Below are positions 57,834-64,000 of a DNA stretch of 64,000 nucleotides, in pieces. The stretch comes from Chitinispirillales bacterium ANBcel5 (GTDB lineage: Bacteria; Fibrobacterota; Chitinivibrionia; Chitinivibrionales; Chitinispirillaceae): assembly GCA_029688955.1 (NCBI GenBank), contig JARUKZ010000012.1:1-64000 (forward strand), in the 5' to 3' direction. Positions within the stretch are counted from its first letter, which is position 1. The number at the start of each line of letters is the position of its first letter. Below the pieces are notes generated by a model, which did not search any database, was not told the origin of the DNA, and worked only from the letters and a program-made list of their open reading frames with translations. Made by a program: the position numbers and the translations under genes.

Positions 57834-58541
57834 ATGAACACCATTAAACAAGCCGTGCTTCTAACCGGAGCCCCAAAACGAATTGGACTCTCACTTGCAC
57901 GTGAGTGCCTAAAGATGGGATTTTCAGTAATCATTCACTATAGAAGCAGTCCAGAACCTGCTTTAAGCGAACTGTCCGGACACCCCGATGTGTTTTTTAT
58001 AAAATGTGACCTGAGTGACTGCTATTCAAGTTTTAGTAAAAAAATAATGGAACTACCTGTTATACTAAAAGGGCTGGTAAACAATGCATCCCTCTTCACC
58101 AGCGGTGACCTTTCAAATCCTGATCATTTAAAAGAGCTGCTTGAAATAAACGTTATGGCACCTGTTCGGCTCGTTGCCTCCCTGGCCCCGCTTATAAAAA
58201 AGGGTTGGGTAATCAATATTACCGATGCATATATCGATAGTTTTAACAGAAAGTTTCAGAACTACCGCATATCTAAAAAAATATTAACCGATATAACCAA
58301 ACAGATGGCCTCCTTATATGCACCAGAAATTAGAGTAAATGCAATTGCCCCAGGGGCTATACTCCCTGCTGAATCCGGCCAGGAGACCAGGAAGCAATTT
58401 GATGGGCTTAAAACAAAAATCCCCCTGAAGGAAACCGGGAACCTAAAAACAATTGGCCAGACATTTCGCTTTTTGGTAGAAAATGATTACATCTGTGGGG
58501 AAGTAATCAGAGTCGATGGTGGCTTGCATCTTAGTTGCTGA
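57834..58541 (+). CDS. Short-chain dehydrogenase, pteridine reductase-like
   Basis: 235 residues. The cofactor loop TGAPKRIG with the basic pair and the following RSS in IIHYRSS suggest NADPH, as in FolM/pteridine reductases. NNAS follows (LVNNASLF), then the catalytic Tyr-x3-Lys in NYRISKK. The usual Ser before the Tyr is not obvious; the segment reads NITDAYIDSF. Could reduce dihydromonapterin or another pteridine, or a different small carbonyl. Its end overlaps the convergent phosphatase gene by 11 bases. Confidence 0.75.
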   Translation: MNTIKQAVLLTGAPKRIGLSLARECLKMGFSVIIHYRSSPEPALSELSGHPDVFFIKCDLSDCYSSFSKKIMELPVILKGLVNNASLFTSGDLSNPDHLKELLEINVMAPVRLVASLAPLIKKGWVINITDAYIDSFNRKFQNYRISKKILTDITKQMASLYAPEIRVNAIAPGAILPAESGQETRKQFDGLKTKIPLKETGNLKTIGQTFRFLVENDYICGEVIRVDGGLHLSC

Positions 58542-59022
58542 CTTTATAAGGAGCAACGGATTCCAGTATTAATGGATAAACTCTGTCTATATGCTTAGCG
58601 ATTGTATCAAATGATTTTTGATACGCCTTTAGAGAACCCCCGATAGGATCTTTTATGTTTCCCTTTTTACTCTCTTTTCCCGGCCAGGAACCAAGAAGGA
58701 ATGTATTATCCAGCACTCTTGGGAAGAAAAGTTTAATGAACTCTTTATGAACAAACTCCATGGTAAAAATAAGATCAGCACTTAAAAGCTCCTCCGGAAC
58801 CAATTGTCTTGAAGTGTGTTGGGAGATATCTATTCCCTTTTTAGAGCACACAGTGACTGCATTTTCTGAAGCGGGCTTACTATCCAGACCATGAGTACCC
58901 ATAGAGCTAACAGTACAGTCAGTGACCTTGGATTCGCTTAGCTTCTTTCTCAGTATGCCCTCAGCCATGGGGCTTCTGCATATGTTACCAGTGCATATGA
59001 AAACTATCTGGTTTTTCGACAT
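58531..59022 (-). CDS. Low-molecular-weight protein tyrosine phosphatase
   Basis: 163 residues. The P-loop C-x5-R is C10-T-G-N-I-C-R16-S followed by PMAE, and the general acid Asp lies in IKDPIGG. This is the complete catalytic set for LMW-PTP or arsenate reductase-like enzymes; the DP motif supports phosphatase. In bacteria such enzymes act on polysaccharide-export tyrosine kinases or YwlE-type arginine phosphates. No tyrosine kinase is adjacent. Confidence 0.93.
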   Translation of the reverse strand: MSKNQIVFICTGNICRSPMAEGILRKKLSESKVTDCTVSSMGTHGLDSKPASENAVTVCSKKGIDISQHTSRQLVPEELLSADLIFTMEFVHKEFIKLFFPRVLDNTFLLGSWPGKESKKGNIKDPIGGSLKAYQKSFDTIAKHIDRVYPLILESVAPYKVSN

Positions 59023-59113
59023 TTATATCCTTTGGTTTAAAAGTGCTGCGGCCAGAGATATTTTTATAGAGGAAAAATAGTATTTTAAACTGAAAAATAC
59101 AGGAGATTCAAAC

Positions 59114-59443
59114 ATGTCTTTAACTAGTGAAGAAAAAGGAATCATAGAAGAAGCACTTTCGGTGTATGTGCAGATTGTTTCACGTCAGGTACCCCCTCAA
59201 CAGGTGCAGCAGCTTGCAGCAGTGGCGCAGGGTATAGTCAAGAAACTGGATCAGGTAGGGTCAGGCGCACAGAAAGGTGCCAACAAACCAGCCGGAATCA
59301 GTGATGAATGGTTCAAAAATGTATGCTCCTCGTGTGAGAAACTGGAAGCATCCGGATGCAGTGATAAGGTAACAGAGAAGTTTCCGGGTAAATGTGACCC
59401 GATTCTTCATTACGAACGCGATAAAGTGCTGGGTAAAAGGTAA
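59114..59443 (+). CDS. Small cysteine-containing protein, unknown function
   Basis: 109 residues, not recognised. AGGAGA precedes the ATG, and the sequence is clearly protein-like. The N-terminal half is a helical, Gln/Ala-rich stretch (YVQIVSRQVPPQQVQQLAA). The C-terminal half has four cysteines spaced C-x2-C-x7-C-x11-C, which could bind zinc or an Fe-S cluster. It is closed by a terminator shared with tyrS. Confidence 0.7.
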   Translation: MSLTSEEKGIIEEALSVYVQIVSRQVPPQQVQQLAAVAQGIVKKLDQVGSGAQKGANKPAGISDEWFKNVCSSCEKLEASGCSDKVTEKFPGKCDPILHYERDKVLGKR

Positions 59444-59469
59444 GCTGCATGAGAATCATGCAGCTTTTA
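59442..59469. terminator. Bidirectional intrinsic terminator
   Basis: An 11-bp perfect stem (AAGCTGCATGA, 59442-59452, with its complement 59456-59466) and a 3-base loop, followed by TT on the plus strand. It starts within the TAA of the small cysteine gene and contains the TGA of tyrS, so it serves both convergent genes. Confidence 0.82.
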
Positions 59470-60736
59470 TGATATAGAAGCTCTTTTTTCCCTTCTGGAA
59501 CAGGATATACTTATCGCTTATAAGCCTTGAAGTATCAACCTTTAAGTTAGAGTCGGTTATTTTTTCCTTATTCATTTGAACCCCACCCTGTGCGATAAGC
59601 CTTCGGGCCTCACCCTTCGAAGAGAACATTGAGCTCTTTTCTGCCAAAAGTTCCAGAAGCGCCACTCCGTTACTCAAAGCATCTCTTGAAACCTGGGCCT
59701 GAGGCACCCCTTCGAAGATCGATAAGAAATCCTGCTCTGAAAGCTTAAGAAGCGCTTCTGAGGTTCCTTTGCCAAAAAGGATCTGAGAGGCTTCAACTGC
59801 CATTCTGTAATCACTTTCTGAGTGCACTCTGATAGTCACATCCTCAGCCAACGCCTTTTGCATAATTCTTTCGTGTGGTGCCTCACTGTGTCTTTGCTCA
59901 AGGTCCTCAATCTGCTCTTTTGATAGAAGTGTGAAGATTCTCAAAAGCTTTGGCGCATCCTCATCGGTGCAATTCATCCAATACTGGAAAAATTTATAGG
60001 GTGAAGTCATCTGCGGATCAAGCCAAACACTCTCGCCACCTTCAGACTTACCAAACTTTTTACCATCGGATCTGGTGAGCAGAGGACAGGTTAAAGCAAA
60101 ACTCTCCCCTCCCCCTTTTCGTCGTACAAGCTCGGTCCCGGAAGTGATATTACCCCACTGATCCGATCCTCCCATCTGAATGGAGCAGTTTTTATTCTTA
60201 TAAAGCCAGTAAAAATCGTATGCCTGAAGCAATTGGTAGCTAAACTCTGTAAAAGAAATCCCCTGATCGTAACGACTTTTCACCGAGTCTTTAGACATCA
60301 TGTAATTAACGCTAAGGTGTTTGCCTACATCCCGCAGAAAATCCAGAAAGGTGATGTCTTTCAACCAATCATAATTGTTGACTATCTCCGCATTGTTTGA
60401 ATCCTGGGAGAAATCGAGGAATTTTTCGAGCTGTTTTTTTATTCTCCCCTGATTATCAGCAATCTCTTCGAGGGTGAGCAGGTTTCTTTCCTGACTTTTT
60501 CCCGATGGATCCCCGATCATTCCTGTTGCTCCGCCCACTAACGCAAGCGGTTTATGGCCACAGCGCTGAAAATGCATCAAAAGCATTATTGGTATCAGAT
60601 GCCCAATGTGAAGCGATTTGCCGGTAGGATCAAACCCTGCATATCCCACACACATCCCCTCAAGAAGCTTTTCCTCTGCACCGGGAGTGATGTCATGAAT
60701 CATCCCTCTCCACCTAAGCTCTTCTATGAAATTCAT
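59456..60736 (-). CDS. tyrS: Tyrosyl-tRNA synthetase
   Basis: 426 residues from the ATG at 60736, which has GGAAAGGG about eight bases upstream and gives the usual N terminus ([11 protein letters not shown]); a frame to 60760 adds eight unlikely residues. Class I motif HIGH is at 43-46. The signature loop is KFGKSEG. DQWGN and an S4 RNA-binding domain at the C terminus ([18 protein letters not shown]) complete the TyrRS type 1 plan. Confidence 0.95.
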   Translation of the reverse strand: MNFIEELRWRGMIHDITPGAEEKLLEGMCVGYAGFDPTGKSLHIGHLIPIMLLMHFQRCGHKPLALVGGATGMIGDPSGKSQERNLLTLEEIADNQGRIKKQLEKFLDFSQDSNNAEIVNNYDWLKDITFLDFLRDVGKHLSVNYMMSKDSVKSRYDQGISFTEFSYQLLQAYDFYWLYKNKNCSIQMGGSDQWGNITSGTELVRRKGGGESFALTCPLLTRSDGKKFGKSEGGESVWLDPQMTSPYKFFQYWMNCTDEDAPKLLRIFTLLSKEQIEDLEQRHSEAPHERIMQKALAEDVTIRVHSESDYRMAVEASQILFGKGTSEALLKLSEQDFLSIFEGVPQAQVSRDALSNGVALLELLAEKSSMFSSKGEARRLIAQGGVQMNKEKITDSNLKVDTSRLISDKYILFQKGKKSFYIIKAA

Positions 60737-60945
60737 ATCATACACCCTTTCCACTCTCAAATTCTAAACACAAAGAGATGGAAAATAATAAAAAGAGAAC
60801 CCGATTTTTAGATTATTATTTCCATGCATAACCAAGTACACCTTTTTTTGAGCTCAAACTGATACGAATACAATAAAAGTACTGTTACCTATTTGGCACT
60901 TATAATTAATTTTATACTACTAATCGGTTTTAATTTTTTAACTTT

Positions 60946-60961
60946 AAAGGGGTAGTGTCTG
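60946..60961 (+). promoter_or_regulatory. Ribosome site followed by a CTG start codon
   Basis: AAAGGGG (60946-60952), six bases, then CTG (60959-60961) in frame with the Na/Ca exchanger. An in-frame TAG lies just before the CTG. No ATG, GTG or TTG occurs in this frame until 61106, which is too late to include the conserved N terminus. Confidence 0.6.
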
Positions 60962-61975
60962 GAATTCCTGCACCCAATCATTGAAACCAACATACTGCTA
61001 GCCTGGTTAGTTCTAATCGTCGCTTTCATTATACTTGCAAAGTGCGCCGATCTATTTGTAGAAAGTGCGGTAGTTATAGCAGATCGGTTTAAAATTCCAA
61101 AACTGGTGATTGGAATTGTACTTGTCTCTCTTGCCACTACCACCCCGGAGATGACAGTTTCTTTGATCTCTGCTTTTAGAGGCAAACCTGAAATGGCCCT
61201 TGGTAATGCTATCGGCTCGGTAATTTGTGACGATGGTATTGCGTTGGCACTTGCAGGTATCGTCTCCGTCGGAGTTATTACGATTCAACCTCGTGTGCTA
61301 AAAATATCTGCCACCTTTTTAATACTGCTTCAGCTTGTAACGTTTTTCTTCGTAATTGGGAACAATACTTTAAACCGGTGGCAGGGAGGCGTACTGGTAA
61401 GTATCCTCGCTGTATACATAGCGGTACTGTACCATCAACATAAAAGAGGTAAACTGCATTCGGAAATGGAGCTGATGGAATTAGACAGGGAGATTGAAAA
61501 AGAGAAGAAAAAGAGTTTAAAGATCCTAAGTTTTGTATTTTTGATTGGTCTTGGTGGAATTATAATTTCAAGCGAACTGATCGTTACCTCGGCTGTGCAC
61601 ATCGCCGGCTGGATGGCAATCCCCCAGTCTGTGGTAGCACTTACCATTATTGCACTTGGTACCTCTTTACCCGAAATTGCAACCAGTGTAATAGCAGCAC
61701 GTAAAGGGGAAGGTCAAATAGCAGTGGGTAATATACTGGGAGCTGATATTCTTAATATTAGTTGGGTGGCAGGAGTGTCTGCTATAGCAAATCCGCTCGT
61801 TTTAGAGCGCCGGGAGATTTTATTTATGTTTCCCTCCATGTTTATCATCGTTGGAGCAATGCTTATCATGTTACGTATGGGCTACAGTCTCACCAGAAAA
61901 AAAGGGATAGCTCTTCTTAGCCTCTATATTCTGTATGTTATCAGTTTTCTTCTTATTTTTCCCAGAAACAATTAA
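60959..61975 (+). CDS. Na+/Ca2+ antiporter family protein (CaCA, YrbG-like)
   Basis: 338 residues if translation starts at CTG 60959. A start at GTG 61106 would leave 289 residues and cut off the first membrane helix and conserved ADRFKIPKLVIGIVLVS. Two alpha repeats are visible: PEMTVSLISAFRGKPEMALG, with GNAIGSVICDDG, and LGTSLPEIATSVIAARKGEG, with GNILGADILN. The acidic residues in these repeats bind the cations. About ten membrane helices with a charged cytoplasmic loop in the middle (EMELMELDREIEKEKKK). In the first repeat the usual GSN-x-x-N becomes GSVICDDG, which may alter ion choice. Single gene. Confidence 0.85.
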   Translation: MEFLHPIIETNILLAWLVLIVAFIILAKCADLFVESAVVIADRFKIPKLVIGIVLVSLATTTPEMTVSLISAFRGKPEMALGNAIGSVICDDGIALALAGIVSVGVITIQPRVLKISATFLILLQLVTFFFVIGNNTLNRWQGGVLVSILAVYIAVLYHQHKRGKLHSEMELMELDREIEKEKKKSLKILSFVFLIGLGGIIISSELIVTSAVHIAGWMAIPQSVVALTIIALGTSLPEIATSVIAARKGEGQIAVGNILGADILNISWVAGVSAIANPLVLERREILFMFPSMFIIVGAMLIMLRMGYSLTRKKGIALLSLYILYVISFLLIFPRNN

Positions 61976-61977
61976 TT

Positions 61978-62325
61978 CTACATGGAGATAAAAGCATTTT
62001 TCAGATGCTCAACTTCCCCCTTTACTACCGCTATAACATCAAATCTGCAGGGTTTATTTACAATTTTATGTTCCATCATATACCTGCGAGCCACCCTGAT
62101 CAGATTTTTCTGTTTTGAAGGGGTTATTGAGAAAAGAGGGTTTCTTGAACCATACCTGGCAGATTTCACCTCCACAAAAACGAACGTGCCATCCATATCC
62201 TGTGCGATACAGTCTATCTCACCAGCCTTGGTTTGAAAATTTCGGGAGACAATAGTATACCCCTTCCCCAGAAGGTATTCAACGGCGCGATTCTCACCGA
62301 TTCGACCCTTTTCACGAGTGTTCAT
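61978..62325 (-). CDS. yraN: UPF0102 (YraN) family nuclease-like protein
   Basis: 115 residues. It has the restriction-endonuclease-like core of the family: GRIGENRAVEYLLGKGY, GEIDCIAQD and FVFVEVKSAR (the D...E-x-K metal site), then RVARRYM and RFDVIAV. Function in DNA repair or recombination is suspected but not established. Ends two bases from the convergent antiporter gene. Confidence 0.92.
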   Translation of the reverse strand: MNTREKGRIGENRAVEYLLGKGYTIVSRNFQTKAGEIDCIAQDMDGTFVFVEVKSARYGSRNPLFSITPSKQKNLIRVARRYMMEHKIVNKPCRFDVIAVVKGEVEHLKNAFISM

Positions 62326-62364
62326 AAGCGCCCTGCCTTCACTGTTGGCTATTGGGTGTAATCA

Positions 62365-63453
62365 CTAATGATTAAGAATGTGTAAAAGAAAAGCAACGCC
62401 TAATCCTGCAAGCATAAGCCAGGTAAGCCATTGGGTTTTGGCCATGTCAAGCCAATATCTTTTATCAAATAACCAATTTTTTTTATAAGGATTGTAACCA
62501 CGTCTGTCTCCGCTGCGACGATCGGTTATACGCTGATCGGTATAAGTTTTGGCCCCCTTATCCTTTGCACCTATTGAAGGAATCCGAAACTGAACGGTTG
62601 TATGTTCTACCCTTTCGCTTATATCAACCGAGTCCAGATGGTTTAGCATCTCCTCAATTGAATCGTAGCGGTCCCGTTTATCTTTTTTCAACGCCTTAAG
62701 GATGATCAGCTCCAAACGCTTGGGGGTATCTTTTCTTTTAAGTGATGGTGGAACAGGTAATTCATGTACCTGCTTATATGCCACCGCCATGGAGTTATTT
62801 GCAGTAAAAGGAGGACGGCGGGTTAAAAGCTCATAAATCACTACACCAAGAGAGTAGATGTCGGTTTTCATGTCCAGCTTTTTTCCCTGAGCCTGTTCGG
62901 GAGACATGTACTCAGGTGTCCCTACTGCAGAGCCGGTCATGGTGATACCAGTACCGGTAAAAATTTTGGCTATACCAAAATCAGTTATTCTGACAATACC
63001 TTTTTTGTCAAGCAGGATATTCTGTGGTTTTATATCCCTGTGAATAATATTGTTATTATGCGCATAACGCAACCCCCGGCATATCTGTTTTGCAAGATCA
63101 ACAATTTCCTGTATAGAAAGGGATCGCCTTTCGGCTATGTAACTTTCCAAATTTTTACCATCAACATATTGCATGGCAAAAAAACTGTAACCATCATCCT
63201 CACCATACTCAAAAATGCTGACTATATTTTGGTGCTGCAGAAGCGAGATGGCCTTTGCTTCAATCTCAAACCGTTTGGCAAATTCGGTATCCCTTGAAAA
63301 TTGAGGGGGAAGAACCTTTAGCGCTACGGTTCTTTTTAGTGGCTCCTGGAGTGCTTTGTAGATATCACCCATTCCGCCACCACCAATTTTACTTAAAATT
63401 TTATAGTTTCCTATACTGTCAGGGATAATCTCGGTTGTTTTATTTCTAATCAT
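62365..63453 (-). CDS. Serine/threonine protein kinase, membrane-anchored
   Basis: 362 residues. A Hanks-type kinase domain (about 17-275): G-loop IGGGGMGDIY at 23-32, K46, the catalytic loop HRDIKPQN with D140, and the Mg loop DFG at 158-160, followed by GSAVGTPEYMSPEQ. A linker rich in Arg and Asp (RRSGDRRGYNP) leads to one C-terminal transmembrane helix (about 341-360) with almost nothing outside, so there is no PASTA sensor. It probably phosphorylates cytoplasmic proteins at the membrane. Confidence 0.93.
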   Translation of the reverse strand: MIRNKTTEIIPDSIGNYKILSKIGGGGMGDIYKALQEPLKRTVALKVLPPQFSRDTEFAKRFEIEAKAISLLQHQNIVSIFEYGEDDGYSFFAMQYVDGKNLESYIAERRSLSIQEIVDLAKQICRGLRYAHNNNIIHRDIKPQNILLDKKGIVRITDFGIAKIFTGTGITMTGSAVGTPEYMSPEQAQGKKLDMKTDIYSLGVVIYELLTRRPPFTANNSMAVAYKQVHELPVPPSLKRKDTPKRLELIILKALKKDKRDRYDSIEEMLNHLDSVDISERVEHTTVQFRIPSIGAKDKGAKTYTDQRITDRRSGDRRGYNPYKKNWLFDKRYWLDMAKTQWLTWLMLAGLGVAFLLHILNH

Positions 63454-63479
63454 TTAAAACACTCTTATGGTTAATTTAT

Positions 63480-64000
63480 TCAGACAGTTCTTGCACTGCT
63501 TCTGCCGGTAAGAGCCACAATCATTAAAATAATTAATCCGGTGGTCAGGTAAAACAACGATGTCCACTCTTTTGCCATCCCCACATTTTGCTCAAAGACG
63601 AAACTGTTTAGCATCATACTATAGATAGGTTTAAAAAACGTAAGCTCACCAATCCAGCGCCCCGGGCCACTCATGGCATCCACAGGCAGAAGAATACCGG
63701 AAAAAACAATTTGGGGGATAAGTACCATTGGCATTATACTTAAAGCCCTCCCAACCGTAGTACTAAGCGCACTCACTGTAAGTCCCAGAGTACTGCCGCA
63801 AAAAGTTGCAACTGCAAGTAGGAAAAACAGCAAAAAAGAAACAGGTAAATTCCCAAACAGAATATGAAGTGAAGAAGCAAAGAGCAGTGCCTGAGCTAAA
63901 GAGAGAACAAAGCAAGAGCCAAGCCGGGCCAGAATATAAGACCCAGGCTGCATCCCAGCACTTCTCTCTCTTCTTAGAATCCACCACTCACGCGCAATTT
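63480..64000 (-). CDS. ABC-2/ABCG-type transporter permease, C-terminal part
   Basis: The frame stays open through the window edge, so only the C-terminal part (about 173 residues) is visible; the ATG at 63953 is internal. The segment before it reads WWILRRERSAG, the conserved helix just before the first of the last membrane segments in ABCG-like permeases. At least five hydrophobic helices follow, with the typical FSGILLPVDAMSGPGRW loop. In bacteria such permeases often carry fused FHA and ATPase domains, which would lie beyond the window. Next to a Ser/Thr kinase gene, a known pairing for FHA proteins, but this is inference. Confidence 0.78.
   Translation of the reverse strand, partial: IAREWWILRRERSAGMQPGSYILARLGSCFVLSLAQALLFASSLHILFGNLPVSFLLFFLLAVATFCGSTLGLTVSALSTTVGRALSIMPMVLIPQIVFSGILLPVDAMSGPGRWIGELTFFKPIYSMMLNSFVFEQNVGMAKEWTSLFYLTTGLIILMIVALTGRSSARTV

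Noticed and set aside
60889-61288. Minus-strand frames opposite the antiporter gene
   Set aside because: Antisense shadows; the plus-strand reading gives a conserved transporter.

Overview
The window looks like a chromosomal stretch of a moderately AT-rich, Gram-negative, diderm bacterium. Lipoproteins with clear lipoboxes, SurA/PpiD-type and CtpA-type envelope proteins, an arabinose-5-phosphate isomerase for Kdo synthesis and a SecA of about 1030 residues all fit a member of the Fibrobacterota/FCB lineage. That placement is inference from gene content, not a phylogeny. No rRNA, tRNA, insertion sequence, phage or CRISPR array was seen.

Layout. 1-534: a tandem array of 42-bp units, each carrying a short palindrome. 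908-2182: a very good sigma-28 promoter, a divergent flagellin-like gene and a fliS-like gene. 2150-9114 (minus): a PaaK-like protein lacking its nucleotide loop, RadC, a lipoyl-domain/KAS III fusion next to a fused alpha-beta 2-oxoacid dehydrogenase E1, and a PfkB kinase. 9310-15174: D-lactate dehydrogenase, cysteine desulfurase, UV endonuclease UvsE coupled to a radical SAM/SPASM protein, a GumN/TraB lipoprotein and QueF.

15210-29754 is the most unusual part. A minus-strand operon encodes an acyl carrier protein, an AMP-ligase-like protein with eroded motifs and an alpha-oxoamine synthase resembling the autoinducer synthase CqsA. It is divergent from a gene that fuses an ACP-like domain (attachment serine lost) to a response-regulator receiver. 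Two related histidine kinase genes follow. After a PQQ-type dehydrogenase and a cupredoxin come an acyl-homoserine-lactone-synthase-like GNAT protein, a hybrid histidine kinase and a B12-type radical SAM homologue whose iron-sulfur loop is deleted. My hypothesis is one or two small-molecule signalling systems in which acyl-thioester chemistry and two-component signalling are physically linked.

30075-43613 holds envelope and core genes: M48 protease, PpiD-like foldase, CtpA protease, Tmk, SecA, a FliL-like protein, a KdsD-like isomerase, NadB and a von Willebrand-type membrane protein. 43615-51539 is a tight six-gene minus-strand run in which a two-component pair follows fruK-like, uxs, leuS and rdgB. 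51937-57787 has an ECF sigma/anti-sigma pair, a 1230-residue TPR protein and an AmpD-like amidase. 57834-64000 has an SDR, a low-molecular-weight phosphatase, a small cysteine protein, TyrS, a Na/Ca exchanger that appears to start at CTG, YraN, a Ser/Thr kinase and the end of an ABC-2 permease cut by the window edge.
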